Under the pieces are notes generated by a model. The model was not told the DNA's origin, did not search any database, and saw only the letters and a list, made by a program, of their open reading frames with translations. Shown piece after piece: positions 1 through 6,499 of a stretch of DNA of 14,514 nucleotides. The position numbers were made by a program, and so were the translations under genes. Location of the stretch: assembly GCA_934101275.1 (NCBI GenBank), contig CAKOQM010000032.1, positions 1 through 14,514 on the forward strand. Direction: 5' to 3'. The DNA is from an uncultured Bacilli bacterium (GTDB lineage Bacteria > Bacillota_I > Bacilli_A > RF39 > UBA660). Every line of letters begins with the position of its first letter. The stretch's first letter is position 1.

Positions 1-25
1 TGTAAAATTTTTTTTCGGATATCAT
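1..25 (-). CDS. Possible 5' end of a gene running off the left edge
   Basis: On the minus strand an ATG at 25-23 opens a frame reading MISEKKFY before the window ends. A purine-rich GGCGAGGG lies just upstream at about 29-36, close enough to act as a ribosome binding site. Only eight codons are visible, so no function can be proposed. The reading frame is also open upstream of this ATG back to a TAG near 75, but it has no conventional start codon there. The short frame could be chance in AT-rich DNA. Confidence 0.3.
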
Positions 26-150
26 AATCCCTCGCCTTCTAAGAAGACCAACTTTGCTGTCACCAAAATTATCCTTCTACTTATATATTCAAAAAAAATC
101 TCTGATTTCCTTTTTTTTCTTTGAAAAATGTTCAAAAAAGTTCGAATTTT

Positions 151-165
151 GTGTAAAGTTTACAC
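151..165. promoter_or_regulatory. Perfect 15-bp palindrome, candidate operator
   Basis: GTGTAAA and TTTACAC are perfect inverted arms around a single central G. A one-base loop is too tight for an RNA hairpin, and only about five pairs would form, so a dimeric repressor site fits better than a terminator. It lies downstream of the thioredoxin-fold gene and upstream of the putative gene at the left edge, so it would most likely control the latter. I do not recognise the cognate regulator. Confidence 0.4.
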
Positions 166-174
166 TTTTAAAGC

Positions 175-204
175 AAAAAAAAAAAGAAGAAATGTCACTT
201 TTCT
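175..204 (-). terminator. Weak terminator after the thioredoxin-fold gene
   Basis: Read on the minus strand, a short AGAAA/TTTCT stem with a 7-base loop (188-204 on the plus strand) is followed by a long T tract (11 A on the plus strand at 175-185). The stem is short and AT-only, so the call rests mainly on the T run and on its position 12 bases after the stop codon. Confidence 0.4.
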
Positions 205-215
205 CCGTTTTCAAA

Positions 216-686
216 TTATTTGGTTTTAAATAAATCTTCATGATAATTAAATTCACTTTTGTTATCATAAGCTTCTTTAATTAAATTTTTGATTTTTTCT
301 TTATCCGTTGCCGAGAATCCTGTCAAAACCGTATCGCCAATAACAATATAAGGAACGCTTCTTTCACCTGTTTTACCATTATTTGCAGCGATGAATTTAT
401 CCATGAGTAGACCGTTGTCTTTATTTTCCCAAACTTCAAAACCATAAATACGCGCATATTTTTTTTCTTCTTTCTCAACAGAATATAAAAACTCATAAAG
501 TTCTTCACAATGAGAACACGTACTCCCCCAGAAAATATAAACATTTATTTTATCATTATCAAATTTTAAATCTTCCACCGTTGCATTTTTATTAATACCG
601 TCTTTATGACTGTAATACGTATAACCTGCTGTCAAAGAAAGAGCCACCACAAATAATAAAGCTCCTATTATTATATTTTTATTCAT
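216..686 (-). CDS. Membrane-anchored thioredoxin-fold protein (CSHC active site)
   Basis: This 156-residue protein has one N-terminal hydrophobic segment (about residues 5-24), placing the rest outside the membrane. The thioredoxin fold is shown by the beta strand NVYIFWGSTC, the active site CSHC at 57-60, and a cis-proline loop SVPY with Pro112, followed by a strand and final helix. A histidine next to the second active-site cysteine and a valine before the cis-proline are features of DsbA-type oxidases (CPHC, VcisP) more than of thioredoxin (CGPC, TcisP), but oxidase versus reductase cannot be settled by eye. Its ATG lies inside the end of the sulfotransferase gene (8-bp overlap, 679-686), so the two are almost certainly co-transcribed and coupled. 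The likely role is extracytoplasmic thiol-disulfide exchange; the partner is unknown. No membrane reoxidase (DsbB or VKOR type) is seen nearby. Confidence 0.8.
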   Translation of the reverse strand: MNKNIIIGALLFVVALSLTAGYTYYSHKDGINKNATVEDLKFDNDKINVYIFWGSTCSHCEELYEFLYSVEKEEKKYARIYGFEVWENKDNGLLMDKFIAANNGKTGERSVPYIVIGDTVLTGFSATDKEKIKNLIKEAYDNKSEFNYHEDLFKTK

Positions 687-2625
687 TTACTACCACATAC
701 TTTCCTGTATTATACATCTTACCATCAATTTCTACCAAAAATTGATATTGACCACTTTTTAAACCCTCTTTATTAATATATTTGGTAACCGTGATACCTT
801 CTTCTTGTTCCTTTTCCGTAAAAATATCGACACATAAAGCCGTATAAGGTTTTTTGCTGACCGGAACATTGTAATAAGTATATTTTAAATCATGATATAA
901 AACCAAGTTTACTTTCGTACCACGTTTAAATTTTCCTGTAAAAACGAAACGGTCGATTTCTTCTGTTAAAGTTATATTTTTACTTTCGTAATCTTCATCT
1001 ATACTTTGAGAAGTTAAATTAAGACCTAACGTTTCTTTTGTAACATGTGTTACGCCAAGACTTCCCAAACGAACAGCCTTTTCATTCGTATAATTTTCAT
1101 TGTCAGCATAAAGGCTCATTTTTTCCACACGATAATTATTTGTATTAAATTTTATTTCAAAAATAACTTTGTTATTTAATAATTCCACCGTATCACTGAC
1201 TAAAGATGCGTTATCCGAGAAACCGGCTGGTTGATTAGAGTTTTTACCATCCACGTAAACAATACCACCAGAATGCACAATATAATGATTTTTAGCTAAA
1301 TAATCCACATCCGAAATATAAGGAGAATAAAAACTGCTGCCTCTTTCTTTACCATACTCAAAGACCTGTTCAATCGTCATAGCTTCGGTATCAATTTTAT
1401 ACATAACACCCCTTGAGTAACTTTTAGAAGCATCGACATACTCTTCTTCTATTTTTGATTTATTATTGCCATTATCAAATAAAAAAACATAACCTTCTGG
1501 CGTTATCATGGCCGCATGTTGACTCCATTGCCATTCAAAATTTTTGCCTTTAGGTGTAAAGAAATATTTTTGATAATCTTCACTCCAATTTGTTTTATCG
1601 CCTAAAATCCAATTTAAACTACCATCTTCATAAGAAATATTAATAACCGCATCTTGATGTCTTCCGGATAATGTAATCGAGTTCGTATTTTTATCATACC
1701 ACACGGCATTGTTATGAAACCAATCGTATTCACTCCAGTTTTCACTTTTACCATCTTCATGATTTAAGATACTAGAAATATCCCATGTTTTAACTACTTT
1801 GCCGGTCTCTCTATCAATTTCTACAACATAATCTTCGACGGTTTTACCATTGGAGAAATTATCACTCGCTACGATTAAATTACCATTTTCCATTTCAAAG
1901 TAATCATGATGATATCCGCCTTCTAAACTATATTCCTTATAGATTTTACCAAGCATATCCATTTCATAAAGTCCTGTCATATAGTAAGGACTATTCACAA
2001 GTCTTTCGGTACTTAAAAGTAAATGGCCATTTTGTAGGCGATTTACTTCCCAGATAGCATTAATGGTTAAATACCAACGAACTTCCCCATTGGTATCATA
2101 AGCAGCGGTATAACCTTTACTTGATGGAGTATAAAAATAAAGGTCATTGGTAAGTTTTGAAGCATCCTTCGTCACACTTGTTGGTAAAATCATATCATCT
2201 GGTAATTTGTCTGTTTTAATTTTAAATGTTTTAGAAACATTCCCATATTCCACGACGACTTCGTTTTCTTTATCGGCATATAAGCCATAAATTGGTAAGT
2301 AATGCTTTTTGGTTGCCTCGAAAGTATGCGTATAAGTTGTTAAAGCATCTTTTCCTTTTATCGTCACTTTCACAGCTACCTCTTCATCGGTTTCAAATAA
2401 AATTAAAGCCGTCAAAGGAGATATATCATAAGGATTTAAAATAATACTTGGGTTTTCTATGGTATAGCCTTCTGTATTATATTCCTTTTCATTTTGCTTT
2501 TCAACCAAACTTATGGTTCTATCCAAAGTATCACTGGCTGCGTTTTTTACTTCTAAAAAAACAGCCCCTAAAAATAAAATCGTGACAAGCCCCACACACA
2601 TTAAAATGATATTTTTCTTCTTCAT
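679..2625 (-). CDS. Membrane-anchored aryl-sulfate sulfotransferase
   Basis: The 648-residue protein fits the arylsulfotransferase (ASST) family. Characterised members move sulfate from one phenolic sulfate ester to another phenol without PAPS, using a histidine that is transiently sulfurylated. A single N-terminal hydrophobic segment (residues 5-24) anchors it outside the cell. An N-terminal beta domain (about 50-140) precedes the propeller-like region. Motifs matching the catalytic residues of the E. coli CFT073 enzyme are HHD (239-241), FHNN (His304, Asn306), SGRHQDAV (Arg322) and QWSQHAAM (His370, the likely sulfurylated residue). The His304-Arg322 spacing of 18 equals my recollection of His356-Arg374 in E. 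coli. The only cysteines are Cys10, in the membrane segment, and Cys598, so the disulfide near the E. coli active site is absent. A ribosome binding site AAAGGTGGA (2631-2639) supports the ATG. The natural substrate is unknown. Confidence 0.85.
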   Translation of the reverse strand: MKKKNIILMCVGLVTILFLGAVFLEVKNAASDTLDRTISLVEKQNEKEYNTEGYTIENPSIILNPYDISPLTALILFETDEEVAVKVTIKGKDALTTYTHTFEATKKHYLPIYGLYADKENEVVVEYGNVSKTFKIKTDKLPDDMILPTSVTKDASKLTNDLYFYTPSSKGYTAAYDTNGEVRWYLTINAIWEVNRLQNGHLLLSTERLVNSPYYMTGLYEMDMLGKIYKEYSLEGGYHHDYFEMENGNLIVASDNFSNGKTVEDYVVEIDRETGKVVKTWDISSILNHEDGKSENWSEYDWFHNNAVWYDKNTNSITLSGRHQDAVINISYEDGSLNWILGDKTNWSEDYQKYFFTPKGKNFEWQWSQHAAMITPEGYVFLFDNGNNKSKIEEEYVDASKSYSRGVMYKIDTEAMTIEQVFEYGKERGSSFYSPYISDVDYLAKNHYIVHSGGIVYVDGKNSNQPAGFSDNASLVSDTVELLNNKVIFEIKFNTNNYRVEKMSLYADNENYTNEKAVRLGSLGVTHVTKETLGLNLTSQSIDEDYESKNITLTEEIDRFVFTGKFKRGTKVNLVLYHDLKYTYYNVPVSKKPYTALCVDIFTEKEQEEGITVTKYINKEGLKSGQYQFLVEIDGKMYNTGKYVVVNE

Positions 2626-2646
2626 TTTCTTCCACCTTTCCTCGTC

Positions 2647-2675
2647 ATTATATAAAATTTTTTTTGATTTGGAAA
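2647..2675 (-). promoter_or_regulatory. Promoter of the sulfotransferase operon
   Basis: Minus-strand TATAAT (2652-2647) is preceded, 17 bases away, by TTTCCA (2675-2670), a four-of-six match to the -35 consensus. It sits between the dgkA terminator and the ribosome binding site of the sulfotransferase gene. The -10 is perfect; the -35 is weak. Confidence 0.55.
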
Positions 2676-2678
2676 GAC

Positions 2679-2702
2679 AAAAAAACTCAACTTATGGTTG
2701 AA
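2679..2702 (-). terminator. Rho-independent terminator after dgkA
   Basis: Read on the minus strand, TCAAC and GTTGA form a 5-bp stem (6 with a T-G pair) around a 5-base loop, followed directly by seven T. It begins three bases after the dgkA stop codon and separates that operon from the sulfotransferase operon. Confidence 0.75.
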
Positions 2703-2704
2703 TT

Positions 2705-3064
2705 TTATAAAAATAAATGAATAATTTTAGGAAGAAAAATAATAAGGCCAATTATAATTGAAAATAAGGCATTTATTAAAACGGCACCTGCCGCCATATC
2801 TTTTACTTTGCCCGCTAAAGCATTAAACTTAGGTTCTACTAAATCCACTAAATTTTCCACCGCGGTGTTCATTATTTCCATTGAAATAACAACGGCAAAA
2901 CAAAGTAAACACCAAAGCCATTCTGATAAACTAATGTGCAAAAGAAAACCCAAAAGACTCACCATAAAAACAAAACAAGTATGTATTTTCATATTTCTTT
3001 CTTCTTTTAAAGCAACAAGGATGCCGCAAAAAGCATTCTTTAAACTTTTTAAAAATAATTTCAT
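2705..3064 (-). CDS. dgkA: Diacylglycerol/undecaprenol kinase family protein (DgkA)
   Basis: The 119-residue integral membrane protein has the size and three-helix layout of the prokaryotic DAGK family. Key features are the amphipathic N-terminus with EERNMKIH (21-28), the signature EIMNTAVENLVDLV (63-76) with Glu63, Asn66 and Glu70 expected at the active site and metal site, KVKDMAAGAVL (86-96), and hydrophobic segments at about 29-45, 47-64 and 93-117. In Gram-positive bacteria this family mainly phosphorylates undecaprenol to undecaprenyl phosphate, the lipid carrier for wall polymers, so undecaprenol is the likelier substrate (family knowledge, not seen in the sequence). Its ATG overlaps the upstream gene's stop as ATGA (3064-3061), implying translational coupling. 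The usual Bacillota neighbours ybeY, cdd and era are absent here. Confidence 0.92.
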   Translation of the reverse strand: MKLFLKSLKNAFCGILVALKEERNMKIHTCFVFMVSLLGFLLHISLSEWLWCLLCFAVVISMEIMNTAVENLVDLVEPKFNALAGKVKDMAAGAVLINALFSIIIGLIIFLPKIIHLFL

Positions 3065-3789
3065 AGGTCAACACTTTCTTCACTTTCATTAAATTTATTT
3101 AGTAAAAGGTAATACTCTTTTTCTACCTCGGCATCTGAAAAATAAAGACCACCTTTTTCTAAATACCAACTTCCTTGATTATTTTTTAAATGATTTAAAA
3201 TATCGATTTCTATTTGAACTACATTTAAGGTATCATCAAGTTCTTCTTTTATACTTTCTGAAGTACCAAGATAATCTTTGATTTGCTCTTCATAATACTC
3301 TTTATAATAAGAGTCATTGGAAGAAGACAAATAAAAACTCATGTAATAATCCTCATCGTATAATTTTTCTTCTTTAAGACTTATAGCACTTAATTTTGTT
3401 TTAAACTTTTCCGCATAAGATAAAGATGAGGAAAAAATAGGTCCATCCACCATCATATTTTGATAAGATAATAAACCGACGATGGTATCATCTTCGTATA
3501 AGGCTTTTATTTTTTGATAGGTTTCATAGTACTCTTTTAAATAGCTTTTCAAAGCTCTTTCCACATCAGCATAAGCCCCATCCGTAACAAGTGTTTGAAA
3601 TCTTTCTTCCAAAAAGACTTCATCAGGATATTCTTCGCTCATCAAACTTTCTAAGTTATAAATTTCATCTTCAAGAGTTATTTGGTCATTTACCCGAACA
3701 AACACAAGAACACCAAAAGAAAGAAAGCCCATAAATAAAAACCAAATAAAAATAACAAACACCCAAGTCTTCACTCTACTTTTCTTCAT
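3061..3789 (-). CDS. Membrane-anchored acidic helical protein of unknown function
   Basis: I do not recognise this 242-residue protein. A short basic N-terminus is followed by one strong transmembrane segment (about 9-31), then an acidic, Tyr/Glu/Leu-rich domain predicted mostly helical, with heptad-like stretches near 40-95 and 160-200 that suggest coiled coil. There is no cysteine and no clear catalytic motif. The topology by charge (Lys/Arg before the segment) puts the large domain outside the cell. The gene is the first of a two-gene operon, and its stop overlaps the dgkA start by 4 bp, so a role tied to lipid-carrier supply or wall synthesis is possible, but that is inferred from position only. 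AAGGTG six bases or so before the ATG is a good ribosome binding site. Confidence 0.8.
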   Translation of the reverse strand: MKKSRVKTWVFVIFIWFLFMGFLSFGVLVFVRVNDQITLEDEIYNLESLMSEEYPDEVFLEERFQTLVTDGAYADVERALKSYLKEYYETYQKIKALYEDDTIVGLLSYQNMMVDGPIFSSSLSYAEKFKTKLSAISLKEEKLYDEDYYMSFYLSSSNDSYYKEYYEEQIKDYLGTSESIKEELDDTLNVVQIEIDILNHLKNNQGSWYLEKGGLYFSDAEVEKEYYLLLNKFNESEESVDL

Positions 3790-3807
3790 ACGTCACCTTC
3801 TTCTTAG

Positions 3808-3837
3808 AGTATAACAAAATTAATAGTCATAAATCAA
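3808..3837 (-). promoter_or_regulatory. Promoter of the unknown-dgkA operon
   Basis: Minus-strand extended -10 TGTTATACT (hexamer 3813-3808) has TTGATT (3837-3832) 18 bases upstream as the -35. The -35 element falls inside the spacer of the oppositely directed tRNA promoter, so the two promoters physically overlap. Confidence 0.6.
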
Positions 3838-3853
3838 GATGATGTGATATAAT
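3824..3853 (+). promoter_or_regulatory. Promoter of the tRNA-Arg gene
   Basis: TAGTCA (3824-3829), an 18-base spacer and a perfect extended -10, TGATATAAT (hexamer 3848-3853). Transcription would begin around 3860, only a couple of bases before the tRNA 5' end, so almost no leader would need trimming. Confidence 0.7.
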
Positions 3854-3861
3854 AAGCGTAT

Positions 3862-3938
3862 GTTCTAATAGCTCAGTTGGATAGAGTGTTAGCCTCCGAA
3901 GCTAAAGGTCGGGAGTTCAAGTCTCCCTTAGAACACCA
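3862..3938 (+). tRNA. tRNA-Arg, anticodon CCG
   Basis: A 77-base cloverleaf with the 3' CCA encoded. The acceptor stem GTTCTAA pairs with TTAGAAC (3928-3934), followed by discriminator A3935 and CCA 3936-3938. The D arm is GCTC/GAGT; the anticodon stem TTAGC/GCTAA encloses loop CTCCGAA, giving anticodon CCG at 3896-3898; the variable loop is AGGTC; the T arm GGGAG/CTCCC encloses TTCAAGT. It reads CGG, a rare codon in AT-rich genomes. It has its own promoter and terminator and no other tRNA beside it. Confidence 0.96.
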
Positions 3939-3950
3939 GATGTTTTTTTT

Positions 3951-3977
3951 AACTACCTCATGTAAGGTAGTTTTTAT
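3951..3977 (+). terminator. Terminator after tRNA-Arg
   Basis: An 8-bp stem, AACTACCT/AGGTAGTT, around a 6-base loop is followed by a T-rich tail at 3971-3977. A T8 run also precedes the stem (3943-3950). It starts 12 bases after the tRNA CCA end and should insulate the acetyltransferase gene from tRNA transcription. Confidence 0.75.
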
Positions 3978-4001
3978 ATAATATGATAGATATTAAAAAA
4001 T

Positions 4002-4007
4002 TATAAT
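4002..4007 (+). promoter_or_regulatory. Possible -10 for the acetyltransferase gene
   Basis: A perfect TATAAT lies 8 bases before the AGAGGA ribosome binding site (4015-4020). No good -35 is seen at the expected distance, and transcription from it would begin at or inside the ribosome binding site, which argues against it. A second TATAAT (3977-3982) lies just after the tRNA terminator and may be the better candidate. Confidence 0.25.
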
Positions 4008-4027
4008 TTTAAAAAGAGGATATATTT

Positions 4028-4519
4028 ATGAATTTAGAAATAAGAAAACGAACGAAAGAAGATTCTGAAGAATTGGCTCATAAAATCGCATTGGTTTGGA
4101 ATACCACTTATAAAGGAATCGTCAAAGATGAATTTCTAAAACATTTATTAAAAAATGAGAAATATTCAGCGGAAAGATTAAAAAATAATCTTGATGAACA
4201 CCCCTTTTATTATGTATTAAATCTAGAAAACAAAATCATTGATTGGATTTATTTTACGATGGAAAGCGACGTTTTAAAAGGAGCTACCGAAATACATCAT
4301 TTATATGTTTTAAAAGAATATCAAAAAATGAGTTACGGAAAAAAGCTTTATGACTTTGCTGTAAAAAAAATAAAGGAAAATCATATTCACAAACTCATTA
4401 TTGGCTGTTTAGACAAAAATCCAACTAATGACTTTTATAAACATTTAGGATGTAAATACCTAACGAATCGTTTATGGAAAGAGCATTATATCGAAAATGT
4501 TTATTTGTTTGAAATCTAA
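4028..4519 (+). CDS. GNAT-family N-acetyltransferase
   Basis: The 163-residue protein has the GNAT order of elements: an N-terminal strand IRKRTKEDSEELA (5-17), central strands YYVLNLENKIIDWIYF (61-76), then motif A, IHHLYVLKEYQKMSYGKKLYDFAV (89-112), for acetyl-CoA pyrophosphate binding, and the terminal NPTNDFYKHLGCKYL (131-145). The family loop Q/R-x-x-G-x-G/A reads QKMSYG here, with Ser in place of the first Gly, a mild deviation. The members of this subgroup acetylate amines, small molecules or peptides; the substrate cannot be predicted. AGAGGA at 4015-4020 supports the ATG. It stands alone between a terminator and a convergent operon. It could be a ribosomal-protein-type acetyltransferase or a small-molecule enzyme. 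Confidence 0.85.
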   Translation: MNLEIRKRTKEDSEELAHKIALVWNTTYKGIVKDEFLKHLLKNEKYSAERLKNNLDEHPFYYVLNLENKIIDWIYFTMESDVLKGATEIHHLYVLKEYQKMSYGKKLYDFAVKKIKENHIHKLIIGCLDKNPTNDFYKHLGCKYLTNRLWKEHYIENVYLFEI

Positions 4520-4549
4520 AAAAAACTCGTTTTTAAGCGAATTTTTTTA
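4518..4549. terminator. Bidirectional terminator between acetyltransferase and rseP
   Basis: An A run (4518-4525), ACTCG, an 8-base loop, CGAAT and a T run (4541-4549) form an imperfect A-U stem extended by a short GC core with one C-A mismatch. It lies between two convergent genes 36 bases apart, with a T tail in each direction, so it may serve both. The stem is weak. Confidence 0.5.
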
Positions 4550-4555
4550 TTGATA

Positions 4556-5605
4556 TTAAAAGAATTTAATAATATCTTGAACCGTAATATAAAGCATAAG
4601 AAGCATTAAAAGAGCAAATCCTATCATATTACATGTATTTTCAAATTTAGCGTTTAATTTGCTTCCTTTAAGTTTTTCTAAAATCATAAAGAAGACATGC
4701 CCTCCATCAAAAGCTGGGAAAGGTAAAATATTAATAAAGCCAACATTAATAGATAAAAAGGCAGTAATATAAATAAGTTGTTGAAGACCATATTTAACAC
4801 TTTGATCAACGACTTTGTAAATACCAACGGGTCCAGACAAATTAGAAACGGATACTTGACCACTTAGAAGTCCCCATATCGTTATAGCCATAGATTTCAT
4901 GACATCTATAAATTTTTGGAAAGTAAATTTTAAACATTCTAAAAAGTTTTTATCTCTTCGATTATCGATTTGAATACCAAACGTTTTGGTTTCGTTTCCA
5001 TTTTCATCTTTACTTATTTTAGGAACTAAAGTAAGCATTTCTTTTTCACCATTTTCATGTTTTACATCAAACGTATACACATTGTCTTTATTTTTATAAT
5101 AAAGATAAATTTGGCCAACATCCCAAGAAGAAAATTTATGACCATTAATCGCGGTGATAATATCACCATCTTTCATACCTGATATAGAAGCGGCAGAACC
5201 CTCTTGAACACTTAAAACCTTAGGCGTACTACTTGTTGGTCCCCAAATGATAGCAAGAATAAATAAAAGAACAATAGCCAAGATGAAGTTGTTAAAAACA
5301 CCAGCAACTAAAATCATTAATCTTTGATACCAAGGTCGATTACACATAAATTTTTCTTTAGGTATTTCACCATCATCCTCATAAACTTCGCCAGCCATCT
5401 GGACAAAACCTCCAATAGGTAACGCTCTTATGTTGTAATGTATACCATCTTTTCCTTTATGAGTAAATAGTAAAGGTCCCATGCCAATAGAAAATTCATA
5501 AATATGAACCCCTGATTTTTTGGCACATATAAAATGGCCAAATTCATGTATTAAAATAATAAGTCCCAAAACTAAGATAAAAATAATTAAACTAAATATC
5601 CACAT
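4556..5605 (-). CDS. rseP: Site-2 intramembrane zinc metalloprotease RseP (M50)
   Basis: The 349-residue membrane protease cuts transmembrane substrates such as anti-sigma factors and leftover signal peptides. The zinc site HEFGH is at 20-24 in the first membrane helix. GFVQMAGE (66-73) follows, then a membrane segment (97-121), one PDZ domain (about 125-215, with the SGMKDGDIITAING core) and the second motif NILPFPAFDGGH (292-303), in which Asp300 is the third zinc ligand. Two helices close the protein. Phe replaces the common Leu in the LDG motif. Length is close to that of family members with a single PDZ domain. Its AAAGAGG ribosome binding site (5612-5618) begins right after the cdsA stop, so the two genes form one operon. 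No anti-sigma factor gene is visible. Confidence 0.94.
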   Translation of the reverse strand: MWIFSLIIFILVLGLIILIHEFGHFICAKKSGVHIYEFSIGMGPLLFTHKGKDGIHYNIRALPIGGFVQMAGEVYEDDGEIPKEKFMCNRPWYQRLMILVAGVFNNFILAIVLLFILAIIWGPTSSTPKVLSVQEGSAASISGMKDGDIITAINGHKFSSWDVGQIYLYYKNKDNVYTFDVKHENGEKEMLTLVPKISKDENGNETKTFGIQIDNRRDKNFLECLKFTFQKFIDVMKSMAITIWGLLSGQVSVSNLSGPVGIYKVVDQSVKYGLQQLIYITAFLSINVGFINILPFPAFDGGHVFFMILEKLKGSKLNAKFENTCNMIGFALLMLLMLYITVQDIIKFF

Positions 5606-5618
5606 AATAAACCTCTTT

Positions 5619-6416
5619 CTATAAAAATCTTTTTATAATAGTATAAAAAAGTACAGCAAAAATAAAACTATCAAAACGATCTAATATACCCCCATGCCCA
5701 GGAATTAAATCAGAAAAATCTTTAATTTCGTTTTCTCTTTTGATTTTACTAAATAATAAATCCCCTAGAATAGTAATAATCGATAAAATAAAACTAATTA
5801 AAACATTTAACAATATTCCTTCTTTTGAAATTACCATGTAATAAAAGATCGAAGGTAAAATTGTACCAAATAAAAGCCCCCCTACACAACCAGCATACGT
5901 TTTATTTGGACTTATATGTGGAAAAATTTTCTTTTTTCCAAAGCCTTTACCAACAAGATAGGCAAAAATATCCGTACACGTTGAAATCAAAAGTAAATAA
6001 ACAAGTAACCATACATTTTCTCCACGAAGTAAAATCACTTCATGGAAAGCTGTACTTAAGAAAAACAAAACTCCCATTAAATAAAAGGCATCTTTTGTCT
6101 CATAGGAAGTATTCTTATAAGATAACATGGTTGGAAAAAGAAAAGAAACGGACATCAAAGAAAGTAAAACACTACTGACACCATTTGACTCACCATGAAT
6201 TTCATATTCATAAAAAATAAGCAAAATCATACTTACCATGGCCATAAATTCAATACCACTTGGATACTTACTATGGCTTTTTCGTAAGTCTAAAATTTCT
6301 TTTAAGGCCAACAAAGATAAGACACCAATCATAATAAGAAACGGTTTACCATTACTTATAACAATGGGAATTAAAATGACGAATAAAAGGACACCACTTA
6401 AGATTCTTTTTAACAT
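5619..6416 (-). CDS. cdsA: Phosphatidate cytidylyltransferase (CdsA)
   Basis: This 265-residue polytopic membrane enzyme makes CDP-diacylglycerol from CTP and phosphatidic acid, the precursor of phosphatidylglycerol and cardiolipin. The family signature is complete at 223-249: SKIKR, KD (232-233), IPGHGGILDRFD (238-249) with Asp246 and Asp249 as metal ligands. TDIFAYLVGKGFGKKK (148-163) and SPNKTYAG (169-176) also match the family. About seven or eight hydrophobic segments fill the rest. It has its own promoter and a poor ribosome binding site, and is followed 13 bases later by rseP. In many Bacillota the order is uppS-cdsA-dxr-rseP; here uppS and dxr are missing from the locus. Confidence 0.95.
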   Translation of the reverse strand: MLKRILSGVLLFVILIPIVISNGKPFLIMIGVLSLLALKEILDLRKSHSKYPSGIEFMAMVSMILLIFYEYEIHGESNGVSSVLLSLMSVSFLFPTMLSYKNTSYETKDAFYLMGVLFFLSTAFHEVILLRGENVWLLVYLLLISTCTDIFAYLVGKGFGKKKIFPHISPNKTYAGCVGGLLFGTILPSIFYYMVISKEGILLNVLISFILSIITILGDLLFSKIKRENEIKDFSDLIPGHGGILDRFDSFIFAVLFYTIIKRFL

Positions 6417-6439
6417 AGGATCAACATCTTTCTTTCTAA

Positions 6440-6468
6440 AGTATACACGTTTTTTTATATGAGTTCAA
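6440..6468 (-). promoter_or_regulatory. Promoter of cdsA-rseP
   Basis: Minus-strand TTGAAC (6468-6463), a 17-base spacer and TATACT (6445-6440). Both hexamers match consensus at five positions with ideal spacing. Transcription would start near 6433, leaving a leader of about 17 bases before the cdsA ATG. The element directly follows the terminator of the NPQTG-protein gene. Confidence 0.75.
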
Positions 6469-6470
6469 GA

Positions 6471-6492
6471 AAAAAACTGGTCTTTAAACCAG
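6471..6492 (-). terminator. Rho-independent terminator after the NPQTG-protein gene
   Basis: Read on the minus strand, CTGGT and ACCAG form a 5-bp stem around TTAAAG, followed by six or more T (A run 6471-6476 on the plus strand). It starts eight bases after the stop codon and separates this gene from cdsA-rseP. Confidence 0.8.
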
Positions 6493-6499
6493 CCTTTTA

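Larger units (their letters stand above)
26..215. other. Intergenic region with AT-rich tracts and a palindrome
   Basis: About 190 bases without a convincing complete gene. It holds A/T homopolymer runs, two GTTC blocks around 130-143, the palindrome at 151-165 and a weak terminator-like hairpin at about 175-204 after the thioredoxin-fold gene. A 13-codon GTG frame (about 64-23, minus) ends in a TGA that overlaps the ATG at 25-23. No clear -35/-10 pair was found for the gene at the left edge. Confidence 0.5.

Noticed and set aside
679..2625. Antisense open frames inside the sulfotransferase and other large genes
   Set aside because: They lack ribosome binding sites and family resemblance, and run opposite well-supported genes, so they are shadows of AT-rich coding.
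3951..3977. Riboswitch or attenuator before the acetyltransferase
   Set aside because: The 8-bp hairpin with a T tail is explained by tRNA termination, and no second alternative pairing is evident.
3862..4519. tRNA gene as an integration site for a mobile island
   Set aside because: No integrase, no repeat of the tRNA 3' end and no composition change follow; only a terminator and a single acetyltransferase gene.
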